A DNA stretch of 64,000 bases from Leifsonia sp. ku-ls (GTDB taxonomy: Bacteria > Actinomycetota > Actinomycetes > Actinomycetales > Microbacteriaceae): the NCBI GenBank assembly GCA_003367665.1, contig QKXI01000015.1, positions 35,762 to 99,761 on the forward strand. The letters are read 5' to 3'. The notes under the pieces are model-generated. The model searched no databases, was not told the origin of the DNA, and was given only the letters and a program-made list of their open reading frames with translations. Positions 24,995 through 34,861 of the stretch are shown piece after piece. Positions within the stretch are counted from its first letter, which is position 1, and every line of letters starts with the position of its first letter. Position numbers and translations under genes: made by a program.

Positions 24995-26722
24995 GTGGCA
25001 AAGTCGACCCCGGTCAAGAAAGCCTGGCGTTCGCTGACGTGGCTCGGCGTCATCGTGGTGGTGCTGCTCGGCACCCTCACGGCGGGCGTCCTGTTCAGCA
25101 ACGCCACCTGGCTGCCGAAGCTCGCGCTCGACCTGGAGGGCGGCACGCAGATCATCCTCGCCCCGCAGGTCGAGAACGGTCAGTCCGTGCAGCAGCAGCA
25201 GCTCGACCAGGCCGTGTCGATCATCCGCCAGCGCATCGACGCGTCCGGCGTCTCGGAGGCGCAGATCTCCACCGAGGGCTCGCGCAACATCGTCGTGTCG
25301 CTCCCGGGCAAGCCCGACCAGGCGACGCTCGACCGCGTCAAGTCGAGCGCCCGGCTCGACTTCCGCCCGGTGCTGATCGCGGGCGGCCCGACGAACGAGG
25401 TCGTGGGCGCCGACGGCAAGTCGACGCCCGCGCCGAGCCCCGCGCCCGGCCTCCAGTCGACGCCGTCGACGAAGCCGACCAACGGTTCCGACCTGGCCTG
25501 GGTCACGCCGGAGTTGCAGGCGCAGTTCAACGCGTACGACTGCAAGGCCAACGCGAAGAAGACGTCGAGCTCGGCGCCGACCGACAAGCCGCTGATCACC
25601 TGTGACGACCAGAACACGGTCAAGTACCTGCTCGGCCCGGTGGAGGTGAAGGGCCAGGACATCAAGGACGCCAGCGCGGGCCTCGTCCAGAGCTCGCAGG
25701 GCGTCACCACCGGTCAGTGGGCCGTCAACATCGTCTTCAACGACGCCGGCACGAAGGCCTTCTCCGACGTCACCACGCGGCTGGTCGGCCTGCAGGGCTC
25801 GCAGAACCAGTTCGCGATCGTGCTCGACGGCAAGGTGATCTCGGCGCCGACCACACAGGCCGCCATCACCGACGGCAAGCCGCAGATCACGGGCAACTTC
25901 ACCGAGACCACGTCGAAGGCCCTGGCCGACCAGCTCAAGTTCGGCGCGCTGCCGTTCAGCTTCAAGGTGCAGAGCCAGGACACCATCTCGGCGACCCTCG
26001 GAACCTCGCAGCTGCTCGCCGGCCTCATCGCGGGTCTCATCGGCCTGATCCTGGTCGGCATCTACACGTTCTTCCAGTACCGCCTGCTCGGCTTCGTCAC
26101 GATCTTCTCGCTCGTCGTCGCCGGTGTGCTCACCTGGCTGACGATCTCCCTGCTGTCGTGGCACTACGACTACCGCCTGTCGCTCGCCGGCGTCGCCGGT
26201 CTGATCGTCGCGATCGGCTTCACGGCAGACTCGTTCATCGTCTACTTCGAACGCATCCGCGACGAGCTGCGCGACGGACGCGGGCTCGAATCGGCCGTGG
26301 AGGCCGGCTGGGGACGCGCCCGACGGACCATCTACGCGTCGAAGGCCACCAACCTGCTCGCCGCGATCGTGCTGTACGTGCTCGCCGCGGCCAACGTGCG
26401 CGGCTTCGCGTTCACCCTGGGACTCACGACCATCATCGACGTCATCGTCGTGCTGCTCTTCACCCACCCGACCCTGCAGCTGCTGGCCCGGACGCGCTTC
26501 TTCAGCTCCGGGCACCCGCTGTCGGGCCTCGACCCGCAGGCCCTCGGCGCGGTGTACCGGGGAGCGGCGCAGTTCCGCACCCCGACCGCCGTCAAGGCCG
26601 GCACCGCCGCGCGCAGCGGCAAGGAGGCGGCCCGCCGCCAGACGATCGCGGAGCGCAAGGCGTCGGAGCTCGCCGGCGCGTCGACGTCCTCCGATCGTTC
26701 GACCGAGGGGAAGGACTCCTGA
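24995..26722 (+). CDS. secD: Protein translocase subunit SecD
   Basis: 575 residues. TM1 (about 12-32), a large extracytoplasmic P1 domain with an actinobacteria-type Pro/Ser/Thr-rich insert (about residues 130-170), then five TM segments in the C-terminal RND-like half (from LLAGLIAGLIGLILVGIYTF). SecDF uses the proton gradient to pull proteins out of SecYEG. GTG start. The C-terminal tail after the last TM is long and basic. It ends one base into secF's start. Confidence 0.95.
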   Translation: MAKSTPVKKAWRSLTWLGVIVVVLLGTLTAGVLFSNATWLPKLALDLEGGTQIILAPQVENGQSVQQQQLDQAVSIIRQRIDASGVSEAQISTEGSRNIVVSLPGKPDQATLDRVKSSARLDFRPVLIAGGPTNEVVGADGKSTPAPSPAPGLQSTPSTKPTNGSDLAWVTPELQAQFNAYDCKANAKKTSSSAPTDKPLITCDDQNTVKYLLGPVEVKGQDIKDASAGLVQSSQGVTTGQWAVNIVFNDAGTKAFSDVTTRLVGLQGSQNQFAIVLDGKVISAPTTQAAITDGKPQITGNFTETTSKALADQLKFGALPFSFKVQSQDTISATLGTSQLLAGLIAGLIGLILVGIYTFFQYRLLGFVTIFSLVVAGVLTWLTISLLSWHYDYRLSLAGVAGLIVAIGFTADSFIVYFERIRDELRDGRGLESAVEAGWGRARRTIYASKATNLLAAIVLYVLAAANVRGFAFTLGLTTIIDVIVVLLFTHPTLQLLARTRFFSSGHPLSGLDPQALGAVYRGAAQFRTPTAVKAGTAARSGKEAARRQTIAERKASELAGASTSSDRSTEGKDS

Positions 26723-27747
26723 TGGCCAGCCGTCTCGTCAAATTCGGCAACGACCTCTACACCGGCGCGCGCTCGATCGACTTCGTCGGTCGCCGCAAGA
26801 TCTGGTACTCGATCGCGGCCGTCATGGTCGTGCTGTCGATCCTCATCCCGGTCGTCAAGGGCGGGTTCAACTTCTCGATCGAGTTCCGCGGCGGCTCGCA
26901 GTTCCAGATCAGCGACGTGTCGAACACGGACACGGCGAAGGCCCAGGCCGCGGTCACGAGCGTCGTGCCGAACGCGGTCTCGCACGTCAGCGTGGTGGGC
27001 GACAACGCCGTCCGCGTGCAGACCGACCAGCTGTCGGAGTCGCAGACCCGCGAGGTGTCCGACGCGCTGGCGAAGGCCTACGACGTGAACGCGTCGGAGG
27101 TCTCGGCGACCTTCATCGGCCCATCCTGGGGCGCGGACGTGACGCAGCAGTCCATCCAGGGCCTCGTCGTCTTCCTCCTGCTCGCATTCATCGCGATGGC
27201 GCTGTACTTCCGCACCTGGAAGATGTCGGCCGCCGCGATCGTGTCGCTGTTCCATGACCTCATCATCACCGCGGGCGTGTACGCCCTGGTCGGCTTCGAG
27301 GTCTCGCCGGCGACCATGATCGGCTTCCTGACGATCCTCGGCTACTCCCTGTACGACACCGTCGTGGTGTTCGACAAGATCCGTGAGAACACCAAGGAGG
27401 AGCTGGAGCTGACGCGGCGCACGTTCCCCGAGGCGGTCAACCTCGCGGTCAACCAGACCCTGGTGCGGTCGATCAACACGGCCGTCGTCGCGGTGCTTCC
27501 CGTCGCCTCCATCCTGTTCATCGGCGCCTACGCGCTCGGCGCCGCGACGCTGCGCGACATCTCGCTCGCCCTCCTCATCGGCATCATCGTGGGAACGTAC
27601 TCGACGATCTTCCTCGCGGCGCCCCTGTACTCGCAGTTCCGCGAGAACGAGGCGGCCATCCGCAAGCACGACCAGAAGGTGCGCTCGATCCGGCCGAAGG
27701 CCAGCGCGACCGCCTCGGCCGACGCCGTCACCGCGGGCGCGGAGTAG
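26722..27747 (+). CDS. secF: Protein translocase subunit SecF
   Basis: 341 residues, six TM segments. TM1 at about 25-45, the family motif FSIEFRGGSQF follows, and the conserved TM4 region GYSLYDTVVVFDKIREN carries the Asp-containing DTVVVFD element used for proton-linked movement. The ATG overlaps the secD TGA by one base. Partner of SecD in one complex. Confidence 0.96.
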   Translation: MASRLVKFGNDLYTGARSIDFVGRRKIWYSIAAVMVVLSILIPVVKGGFNFSIEFRGGSQFQISDVSNTDTAKAQAAVTSVVPNAVSHVSVVGDNAVRVQTDQLSESQTREVSDALAKAYDVNASEVSATFIGPSWGADVTQQSIQGLVVFLLLAFIAMALYFRTWKMSAAAIVSLFHDLIITAGVYALVGFEVSPATMIGFLTILGYSLYDTVVVFDKIRENTKEELELTRRTFPEAVNLAVNQTLVRSINTAVVAVLPVASILFIGAYALGAATLRDISLALLIGIIVGTYSTIFLAAPLYSQFRENEAAIRKHDQKVRSIRPKASATASADAVTAGAE

Positions 27748-27757
27748 CAGTCGGCGG

Positions 27758-28126
27758 ATGAGCGACGGCACACCGCAGCAGCGCTTCCTCCCCGAGGACG
27801 AGGTGTCCGCCGCGCGTGCGCGGGAGCTCACCGCCGCCGGCGAGGCGTGGCTACTCGACGTCCGCGAGGGCTTCGAGTGGGAGGCGGGCCACGCGCCCGA
27901 CGCCCACCACATCCCGCTCGGCGAACTCGGCGGGCGTCAGCACGAGCTGCCGGAGGACCGCCAACTGCTGGTCATCTGCCGCAGCGGCGCCCGCTCGCGG
28001 ATGGTGACCGACGCGCTCACCGAGGCGAACTATCCCGCCGCGAACGTGGCCGGCGGCATGGGCGCCTGGCAGGCCGCCGGGGGCGCCGTCCTCCGCGACG
28101 ACGGTACGCCAGGAGCGATCGTCTAG
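27758..28126 (+). CDS. Single-domain rhodanese
   Basis: 122 residues. Active-site loop ICRSGARSRM with Cys in the CxxGxR form, and the N-terminal LLDVREGFEWEAGHAPDAHHIPL motif. A single-domain sulfurtransferase with unknown sulfur partner. It starts 10 bp after secF and may be read from the same transcript; there is no functional link to Sec that I can name. Confidence 0.88.
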   Translation: MSDGTPQQRFLPEDEVSAARARELTAAGEAWLLDVREGFEWEAGHAPDAHHIPLGELGGRQHELPEDRQLLVICRSGARSRMVTDALTEANYPAANVAGGMGAWQAAGGAVLRDDGTPGAIV

Positions 28127-28197
28127 GCCGGGATGCGTTCACCGTGACAGAACGGTGATCGGAACCGGTCATAATGGACGACAGGAGGCGCGCGCGA

Positions 28198-30444
28198 ATG
28201 GTTGACACGACGACATCGCAGAGCGCTTCGCTGCGCCGCCTCGTTCCGCGCATCTTCTCGCGCGCGCAGCCCTCCGGCGCGGTCGACACCCTGATCCGGA
28301 CCGTGCGCATGCACCACCCGAAGGCGGACCTCTCGCTGATCGAGCGCGCGTACGCCGTCGCGGAGCGCGCCCACCGCGGCCAGAAGCGCCGCTCGGGCGA
28401 GCCGTACATCACGCACCCCGTCGCCGTCGCGCAGATCATCGCCGACCTCGGGATCGGCGCCAAGACGATCGCGGCGGCGCTGCTCCACGACACCGTCGAG
28501 GACACCGAGTACACGCTCGACGAGCTGCGCGACCAGTTCGGCGACGAGATCGCCATGCTGGTCGACGGCGTCACCAAGCTCGACAAGGTGAAGTACGGCG
28601 ACAGCGCCCAGGCCGAGACCGTGCGCAAGATGATCGTCGCGATGTCGAAGGACATCCGCGTGCTCATCATCAAGCTCGCCGACCGCCTCCACAACGCCCG
28701 CACCTGGGGCTTCGTGCCCGCTGCCTCCGCGACCCGCAAGGCCACGGAGACCCTCGAGATCTACGCCCCGCTCGCGCACCGTCTCGGCATCCAGGCGATC
28801 AAGTGGGAGCTCGAAGACCTCTCGTTTGCGGTGCTGTACCCCAAGCTGTACGCCGAGATCGAGAGCCTGGTGAAGCAGCGCACGCCCGAGCGCGAGCGCC
28901 TGGTGCAGCAGGTGATCGACACGATCAACGACGACCTGAAGTCGGCGAAGATCCGCGGCAAGGTCGTGGGCCGACCCAAGCAGTACTACTCGATCTACCA
29001 GAAGATGGTCGTGCGCGGCCGCGAGTTCGACGACATCTACGACCTGGTCGGCATCCGCGTGCTCGTCAACACGGTGCGCGACTGCTACGCCGTGCTCGGT
29101 CAGATCCACGCACGCTGGACGCCGATGCCCGGTCGGTTCAAGGACTACATCGCGACGCCCAAGTTCAACCTGTACCAGTCGCTGCACACCACGGTGATCG
29201 GCCCCCAGGGCCGCCCGGTGGAGATCCAGATCCGCACCGAGGAGATGCACCAGCGCGCGGAGTTCGGTGTCGCTGCGCACTGGAAGTACAAGGAGCAGAC
29301 CACCGGCAAGAGCACCGGCGGCCCGGCCAAGGTGGACACCGACCTGGCCTGGCTCGCCCACATCTCGGACTGGCAGGCCGAAACGGCCGATCCCAGCGAG
29401 TTCCTCGACTCGCTGCGGTTCGAGATCGGCGCGAAGGAGGTCTACGTCTTCACGCCGAAGGGCCGCGTGATCGGCCTGCCGGCGGGCGCCACCCCGGTCG
29501 ACTTCGCCTACGCCGTGCACACCGAGGTCGGCCACCGCACGATGGGCGCGAAGGTGAACGGCCGGCTCGTGCCCCTGGAGAGCAGCCTCAACACCGGCGA
29601 CGTCGTCGAGATCTTCACCTCGAAGAACCCCGACTCCGGCCCCAGCCAGGACTGGCTGAACTTCGTGAAGAGCCCGCGGGCCCGCAACAAGATCCGCCAG
29701 TGGTTCACCAAGGAGCGCCGCGACGAGGCGATTGAGCAGGGCAAGGACGCGATCGCGCGCGCGATGCGCAAGCAGAACCTGCCGCTGCAGAAGCTGATGA
29801 CGCAGGACGCCCTGGTGGAGGTCGCGTCGTCGCTGAAGTACCCGGACGTCTCCGCGCTCTACGCCGCGGTCGGCGAGGGCCACATCTCGACCCAGTCGGT
29901 GATCGAGAAGATCGTGGCGTCGCTGCAGACCGAGGTCGAGTCGGACGGCGAGCTCGACATCCCCGTCAAGGGCCGCCGGCAGCTGCGCAACAGCGACTCG
30001 GGCGTGCTCGTGCGCGGCGCGCCCGACATCCTGGTCAAGCTGGCGAAGTGCTGCACGCCCGTGCCCGGCGACCCGATCGTCGGCTTCATCACCCGCGGTC
30101 AGGGCGTCTCGGTGCACCAGGCGAGCTGCCACAACGTGCAGTCGCTGCTGCAGGAGCCCGACCGGATGATCGACGTGGAGTGGGCGCCGAGCTCGAAGAG
30201 CGTCTTCCTGGTGCAGATCCAGGTCGAGGCCCTCGACCGCTCCGGCCTGCTGAGCGACGTCACGCGTGTGCTCTCGGAGCACCACGTGAACATCCTCTCG
30301 GCCACCGTCACGACCTCCAGCGACCGCCTCGCCCTCAGCCGGTTCGTCTTCGAGATGGGCGACACGACCCACCTCGACCGGGTGCTCAACGCGGTGCGTC
30401 GCATCGACGCCGTCTACGACGTCTACCGCGTCAGCGGAGGCTGA
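28198..30444 (+). CDS. rel: Bifunctional (p)ppGpp synthetase/hydrolase
   Basis: 748 residues. HD hydrolase domain intact (HRGQKRRSGEPYITHP, LLHDTVEDTEYT), synthetase domain with RPKQYYSIYQKM and DDIYDLVGIRVLV, then TGS (about 400-460), a conserved-Cys region (KCCTPVPGDPIVGFITRGQG) and a C-terminal ACT domain. It both makes and degrades ppGpp, as expected for the single Rel of actinobacteria. ATG 28198 has AGGAGG 9 bp upstream and is preferred to 28174. A CATAAT -10 candidate lies at 28170-28175. Confidence 0.96.
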   Translation: MVDTTTSQSASLRRLVPRIFSRAQPSGAVDTLIRTVRMHHPKADLSLIERAYAVAERAHRGQKRRSGEPYITHPVAVAQIIADLGIGAKTIAAALLHDTVEDTEYTLDELRDQFGDEIAMLVDGVTKLDKVKYGDSAQAETVRKMIVAMSKDIRVLIIKLADRLHNARTWGFVPAASATRKATETLEIYAPLAHRLGIQAIKWELEDLSFAVLYPKLYAEIESLVKQRTPERERLVQQVIDTINDDLKSAKIRGKVVGRPKQYYSIYQKMVVRGREFDDIYDLVGIRVLVNTVRDCYAVLGQIHARWTPMPGRFKDYIATPKFNLYQSLHTTVIGPQGRPVEIQIRTEEMHQRAEFGVAAHWKYKEQTTGKSTGGPAKVDTDLAWLAHISDWQAETADPSEFLDSLRFEIGAKEVYVFTPKGRVIGLPAGATPVDFAYAVHTEVGHRTMGAKVNGRLVPLESSLNTGDVVEIFTSKNPDSGPSQDWLNFVKSPRARNKIRQWFTKERRDEAIEQGKDAIARAMRKQNLPLQKLMTQDALVEVASSLKYPDVSALYAAVGEGHISTQSVIEKIVASLQTEVESDGELDIPVKGRRQLRNSDSGVLVRGAPDILVKLAKCCTPVPGDPIVGFITRGQGVSVHQASCHNVQSLLQEPDRMIDVEWAPSSKSVFLVQIQVEALDRSGLLSDVTRVLSEHHVNILSATVTTSSDRLALSRFVFEMGDTTHLDRVLNAVRRIDAVYDVYRVSGG

Positions 30445-30452
30445 GCGGCGCG

Positions 30453-31028
30453 TCATCGCTCCACCCCGTCGTGGCGGGTCAGCGAGGCCCGCGCGACCAG
30501 CGGCAGCCGGGAGCGCGCGAGGTCGCGCCCGCGGCGACGCATGGCGCGCAGCCGATCGTCGACTCCGGCGGGCGTCTCACCGGCGAGCAGGAGGAGATGA
30601 CGGACCTCGAGCGCGTCCGCGTCGCTGAAACCACCGGGTGAGCACAGCAGGTCGTGCGCCGTGCGGAGCGGCGACGTGACGCGGATGCCGGAAAGCGCCA
30701 CCGTCTCGTCGGCCGCGAGGGTGCGATACGCGGTGTCGAGCCGTGCGAGCATGCCGCCGCCCCGGTGAGACGGGGGCACGCACACCTGGGGCAGCGGTGG
30801 CGGCGAGGCGCGGGTGCCGTGGATCCAGGCGGCGGACCCGCGGTCGGCGACGGTCCACGCCGGCGCGGTGCGCGCGAACGCGTGTGCGCGCAGTTCGGGG
30901 CCGTCAGGGGTGTCGGCGGATGCGAAGGCGTCGCCGACCCGGTAGACCTGGCCGTCGAGGCAGAGTGCGAGGAGCTCGACCATCGGCAGCACGTCGTCGT
31001 CGAGCAGGGGAGAGGTGGTGGAGGTCAT
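30453..31028 (-). CDS. Hypothetical protein
   Basis: 191 residues, cytosolic, no TM. Segments such as GSAAWIHGTR, VCVPPSHRGGG and VTSPLRTAHDLLC resemble the N-terminal part of actinobacterial AbiEi-like/DUF559-type proteins, but the nuclease-like C-terminal portion is absent. I cannot assign a function. GGGAGGGTGGAG directly before the ATG supports the start. It ends 8 bp from the rel stop (convergent) and shows slightly less biased composition than rel. Confidence 0.6.
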   Translation of the reverse strand: MTSTTSPLLDDDVLPMVELLALCLDGQVYRVGDAFASADTPDGPELRAHAFARTAPAWTVADRGSAAWIHGTRASPPPLPQVCVPPSHRGGGMLARLDTAYRTLAADETVALSGIRVTSPLRTAHDLLCSPGGFSDADALEVRHLLLLAGETPAGVDDRLRAMRRRGRDLARSRLPLVARASLTRHDGVER

Positions 31029-31121
31029 GGCTCCACCCTCGCGGGAGTCCGCCGCGGGCGGCGGCCGGGAGGAAGAACGGTGGAGAACTCGGCCGGAACC
31101 GCAGGCTGTGGACGGGGGAGG

Positions 31122-32360
31122 TCAGCCCAGTGCGTCGAGCCAGATCTTGCGGGCGTCGAGCGCTTCCTGCGCCGCCTTGACCTTCGCAGCGTCGCCCGAG
31201 GCCTGCGCCTCGGCGAGCTCCTGCTCCAGCTTGGCGATCGCCGCGTTCAGCTGACCGGCGAGACCCTCGGCACGCGCCTTCTTCTCCGGGTCGTTCTTCT
31301 CCCAGTGCTCCTCGTCGAGACGGCGGACGGCCGCCTCGACGCGACGCAGACGGTCTTCGATCGGGCGCACCTGGTCGCGCGGCACGCGCCCGACCTGGTC
31401 CCAGCGCTCCTGGATCGACAGCAGCTGGGCGCGGGCCTGCTCGCGGTCGGTCGCCTTCAGCAGCGGCTCCGCCTCGTCGAGCAGGGCCAGCTTCTGCTGC
31501 AGGTTGGCCTCGTACTCGGCGTTGTCGCGCGCGTCGACCTCGGCCTTCGCCGAGTAGATCGCGTCGCCCGCGGCCTTGAAGCGCGCCCACAGGGCGTCGT
31601 CGTTCTTCTTGCCGGCGCGGCCGGCGGCCTTCCACTGGTCGAGCAGCCGGCGGTACTCCGGCACGCCGTCGGCCCCGAGCGGGATGAGTCGCTCGGCCTG
31701 CTCGATCAGCTCGTTCTTGCGGTTGCGCACGTCGCGGTGCTGCGTGTCGAGCTCGGCGAAGAACGCCTTGCGGTTGTGCTCGATGGTCGAGCGCGCGGCA
31801 CGGAACCGCTTCCACAGCTCGTTCGCCTCGTTCTTGGGCAGGCGCGGGCCGTCGTGCTGGTGCGCCTGCCAGCGCGCGAAAAGAGCGTCGAGCGCGGCGC
31901 TGGTGGACTTCCACTGCGTGCGGGCCGGGTCTTGCGCGGCGAGGGCCTCCGCCTCTTCGACGATGGCGGTGCGCTCGGCGATGGCGGCTTCGAGCGCGGC
32001 CTTGGCCTCCGCGCTCTGCTGCTCGGTCAGCTCCTCGACGGTGCCGCCGAGCGCATCCAGGCGGGCGAGCAGCGACGCCAGGTCGCCGACCGCGTTGGCG
32101 CCCTCGACGGACGAGCGCAGGTTGGCGACCGACTTGGCGATGTCGGCGGCCGGAGCGCCACGACGGGCGCGCTGCTCGAGCAGGCCCACCTGGCCGGCGA
32201 GGTCGGTGTACTTGCGCTCGAAGTAGGCGAGCGCCTCGTCCGGCGTGCCGTCGGGGTACTCGCCGACGACGCGTTCGCCGTCGCCCTCCCGGACGTAGAC
32301 GGTGCCGCTGTCGTCGACGCGACCCCAGGGGTGCTGTTCAGAAGTAGCCAAGAGCCTCAC
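31122..32360 (-). CDS. DUF349 coiled-coil protein
   Basis: 412 residues, mostly charged helical repeats with about three DUF349 units: WKSTSAALDALFARWQ, LWKRFRAARSTIEHNRKAFFAELD, and LLDQWKAAGRAGKKNDDALWARFKAA are the recurring W-K-x-A pattern. Long coiled-coil stretches occupy the N-terminal (60-160) and C-terminal (350-410) parts. Function unknown; family members are frequent neighbours of stress or peptidyl-prolyl isomerase genes. GTG start at 32360 is uncertain by a few codons. Confidence 0.8.
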   Translation of the reverse strand: MRLLATSEQHPWGRVDDSGTVYVREGDGERVVGEYPDGTPDEALAYFERKYTDLAGQVGLLEQRARRGAPAADIAKSVANLRSSVEGANAVGDLASLLARLDALGGTVEELTEQQSAEAKAALEAAIAERTAIVEEAEALAAQDPARTQWKSTSAALDALFARWQAHQHDGPRLPKNEANELWKRFRAARSTIEHNRKAFFAELDTQHRDVRNRKNELIEQAERLIPLGADGVPEYRRLLDQWKAAGRAGKKNDDALWARFKAAGDAIYSAKAEVDARDNAEYEANLQQKLALLDEAEPLLKATDREQARAQLLSIQERWDQVGRVPRDQVRPIEDRLRRVEAAVRRLDEEHWEKNDPEKKARAEGLAGQLNAAIAKLEQELAEAQASGDAAKVKAAQEALDARKIWLDALG

Positions 32361-32430
32361 CTTGCTGCTGCGTGGTCGGGCGGGGATGCCGCCCCACGGT
32401 ACGGGAATCAGCCTATTGCACGCGCCGGGA

Positions 32431-33207
32431 TCACTGCAGGGTGAAGGCGTCGATGGTCGTCTTCACCGCGGGAGCGCCGTCGGTCTTTCCGCCCTGGATG
32501 CCCTTGTCGACGACCTGCGTCTTCAGCTGGTCGAGACCGGAGGTCACGTGCCCGATGACGGTGTAGCCACCCGCCTGGTCGGACGGGATGGGGGTGTCCT
32601 CGTACACGATGAAGAACTGGCTGCCCTGGCTGTCGGCGTTGTTGCCCTGCCGTGCCATGGCGATCGTCCCGGCCTTGTAGACGTTGTCGGCCGGGGCGTT
32701 CTCGATCGGGCCGTAGGAGTATCCCGGGCCGCCGCTGCCGTCGCCGTTGGGGTCGCCACACTGGAGGACGTAGAAGCCGCCGTTGGTGAGGCGGTGGCAG
32801 CTGAGGCCGTCGTAGAACTTCTTCTGCACGAGCGACACCGTGGAGGAGACCGCCTGCGGGGCTGCGGCGCCGTCGAGCGAGACGCCGAGCGGGACGTCGT
32901 TGATCGTCAGCGTGCCGGTCCAGGTGCGGTTCTCGGCGAGGGACTTCGGCGGCACGGTCGCGGTCGTCGACGGCGGCGTCGACGGAGAGGCCGACGAGGA
33001 GGCCTTGGCGGCGCCCGGTCCCGCGGAGAAGTAGAGCAGCTGGGTGCCGACGGCAAGCGCGACGATCACGACGGCCGCGATTCCGGCCACCCAGTTGTCA
33101 CGCCGGCGGCGCTTCGCCTTGTGCAGGTGCACGGTCTGACGGGCCTGGTAGGCGCGCAGCCGCTCTCGGGCCTGGCGCGCTTCTCGGTCGTTCTGCTTCG
33201 GTGCCAC
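32431..33207 (-). CDS. Membrane-anchored cyclophilin-type peptidyl-prolyl isomerase
   Basis: 258 residues. A basic cytoplasmic N-terminus (1-36), one TM helix (about 39-62), a Ser/Pro/Thr-rich linker, and an extracytoplasmic cyclophilin domain (about 95-258) with FYDGLSCHRL, GTIAMARQG, and SQFFIVYEDTPI. It isomerises Xaa-Pro bonds of exported proteins. GGAGGA before the GTG start. It lies 70 bp upstream of the DUF349 gene on the same strand. Confidence 0.9.
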   Translation of the reverse strand: MAPKQNDREARQARERLRAYQARQTVHLHKAKRRRRDNWVAGIAAVVIVALAVGTQLLYFSAGPGAAKASSSASPSTPPSTTATVPPKSLAENRTWTGTLTINDVPLGVSLDGAAAPQAVSSTVSLVQKKFYDGLSCHRLTNGGFYVLQCGDPNGDGSGGPGYSYGPIENAPADNVYKAGTIAMARQGNNADSQGSQFFIVYEDTPIPSDQAGGYTVIGHVTSGLDQLKTQVVDKGIQGGKTDGAPAVKTTIDAFTLQ

Positions 33208-33336
33208 GTGTGTCCTCCGGAGGCGGGTTCGGGGGATGTCCGCGAGACCTGGCCCGCTGGATCATGGAGAACCCTATCCGGCGCCGCTATGGACGACAAA
33301 GTCACCGCTCTCAGCGAGAGTGTCGGTGGTCGCGAC

Positions 33337-33342
33337 TAGCCT
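33337..33342 (+). promoter_or_regulatory. -10 element of rarA, leaderless layout
   Basis: TAGCCT, 6 bp, then GTG 33349. No ribosome site is present. Confidence 0.45.
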
Positions 33343-33348
33343 TGTCGG

Positions 33349-34689
33349 GTGGTCGACGTGCAACCAGGGCTCCGGACGGGAGCGACACCGCTCGCGGTCC
33401 GCATGCGCCCGAAGTCGCTCGACGAGGTGGCGGGGCAGCGGCACCTGCTGAAGCCGGGGTCGCCGCTCGTCGCGCTCGCCTCCGACAAGGAGGGGCAGAC
33501 CGGGTCCGTCTCGGTCATCCTGTGGGGTCCGCCCGGCACGGGAAAGACCACGCTCGCGCAGGCGATCGCGCACTCCTCAGGCCGTCGGTTCGTCGAGCTG
33601 TCGGCCGTGACCGCCGGCGTCAAAGACGTGCGGCTGGTGATGGACGAGGCGCTCTCGACGCGCGACCTCTACGGCGTCTCCACCGTGCTGTTCCTCGACG
33701 AGATCCACCGCTTCACCAAGGCCCAGCAGGACGCGCTCCTCCCGGGCGTCGAGAACGGCTGGGTCATCCTCGTCGCCGCCACGACCGAGAACCCGTCGTT
33801 CTCGGTCATCTCGCCGCTGCTCTCGCGCAGCCTGCTGCTCACGCTCGAGACACTCAGCGACGACGACCTCGGCGTGGTCATCGACCGAGCCGTGGCCGAC
33901 GAGCGCGGGCTCGGCGGTCAATACACCCTCGACCCCGAGGCGCGTGCGGCGCTGATCCGGCTGGCGTCGGGCGACGCCCGTCGCGCGCTGACGGCACTGG
34001 AGGCCGCGTCGGTGACCGCCGCCTCCGCGACGCCGGCGACGTCGAAGAAGAAGCCGGTGATCACGGCGGAGCTGGTGGCGCAGGCGGTCGACCGCGCGCT
34101 GCTGCGCTACGACCGCAACGGCGACGAGCACTACGACGTCATCAGCGCCTTCATCAAGTCGGTGCGGGGGTCCGATGTCGACGCCTCCCTCCACTACCTC
34201 GCGCGCATGATCGAGGCGGGGGAGGACCCGCGGTTCATCGCCCGGCGCATCATCGTGCTGGCGTCGGAGGACATCGGCATGGCCGACCCGACGGCACTCG
34301 GCGTCGCCGTGGCCGCGGCCGACGCCGTGCAGTACATCGGCATGCCGGAGGGGCGCATCCCGTTGGCCCAGGCGGTCGTGCACCTGGCGACCGCGCCGAA
34401 GTCGAACGCGGCCTACATGGCGCTCGACGCGGCGATCGCCGACGTGCGCGCGGGCAAGATCGGCCGGGTGCCGAAGCACCTGCGCGACGCGCACTACCCC
34501 GGGGCGAAGCGGCTGGGCCACGGCAAGGGCTACAAGTACCCGCACGACGACGCGCTCGGCGTGCTGCAGCAGCAGTACCTGCCCGACGAGCTCACCGGAA
34601 CCACGTACTACACGCCGACCGAGCACGGCAACGAGCGCGACGTCTCGGCGCGGCTGGCCAAGCTGCGCCGCATCGTGCGCGGACGCTGA
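33349..34689 (+). CDS. rarA: Replication-associated recombination protein A (MgsA/WRNIP1 family)
   Basis: 446-residue AAA+ ATPase. N-terminal [16 protein letters not shown], Walker [12 protein letters not shown], Walker [10 protein letters not shown], sensor 1 [10 protein letters not shown], and the C-terminal tetramerisation region [14 protein letters not shown] and [11 protein letters not shown] typical of RarA, which distinguishes it from RuvB and DnaX. It acts at stalled replication forks. It is transcribed towards rpsD but has its own start region. Confidence 0.95.
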   Translation: MVDVQPGLRTGATPLAVRMRPKSLDEVAGQRHLLKPGSPLVALASDKEGQTGSVSVILWGPPGTGKTTLAQAIAHSSGRRFVELSAVTAGVKDVRLVMDEALSTRDLYGVSTVLFLDEIHRFTKAQQDALLPGVENGWVILVAATTENPSFSVISPLLSRSLLLTLETLSDDDLGVVIDRAVADERGLGGQYTLDPEARAALIRLASGDARRALTALEAASVTAASATPATSKKKPVITAELVAQAVDRALLRYDRNGDEHYDVISAFIKSVRGSDVDASLHYLARMIEAGEDPRFIARRIIVLASEDIGMADPTALGVAVAAADAVQYIGMPEGRIPLAQAVVHLATAPKSNAAYMALDAAIADVRAGKIGRVPKHLRDAHYPGAKRLGHGKGYKYPHDDALGVLQQQYLPDELTGTTYYTPTEHGNERDVSARLAKLRRIVRGR

Positions 34690-34697
34690 CCGCGCTC

Positions 34698-34706
34698 TGC
34701 TATCAT
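34698..34706 (+). promoter_or_regulatory. Extended -10 promoter of rpsD
   Basis: TGC-TATCAT, an extended -10, 10 bp after the rarA stop. It implies a leader of about 149 nt. Confidence 0.55.
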
Positions 34707-34712
34707 TGACTC

Positions 34713-34861
34713 GCCTAGAAGCGTGTCCGAGGTGCGGCTGCCACGGAGACGACTCGACGGGAACGGCCCTGTAGCCGGGCTTCCCTGGCGACAATCCCTC
34801 TCTCTGCGGGCGTTCGCTGTGCCCGCATCCACTACGTCAGAGAGAAAACCGAAAGGAAACC
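34713..34861 (+). ncRNA. Structured 5' leader of rpsD
   Basis: Between the predicted start and the GTG lies a 149-nt leader. Its 3' part folds as TCTCTCTG (34799-34806) with CAGAGAGA (34838-34845), enclosing GCGGGC/GCCCGC (34806-34811, 34821-34826). GAAAGGAAAC directly follows the hairpin and serves as ribosome site. r-protein S4 autoregulates its operon through leader RNAs in other bacteria, so a similar control is plausible here. Confidence 0.45.

Noticed and set aside
28144-28175. Full sigma-70 promoter for rel (GTGACA ... CATAAT)
   Set aside because: The spacer is 20 bp, too long for confidence; only the -10 is mentioned.
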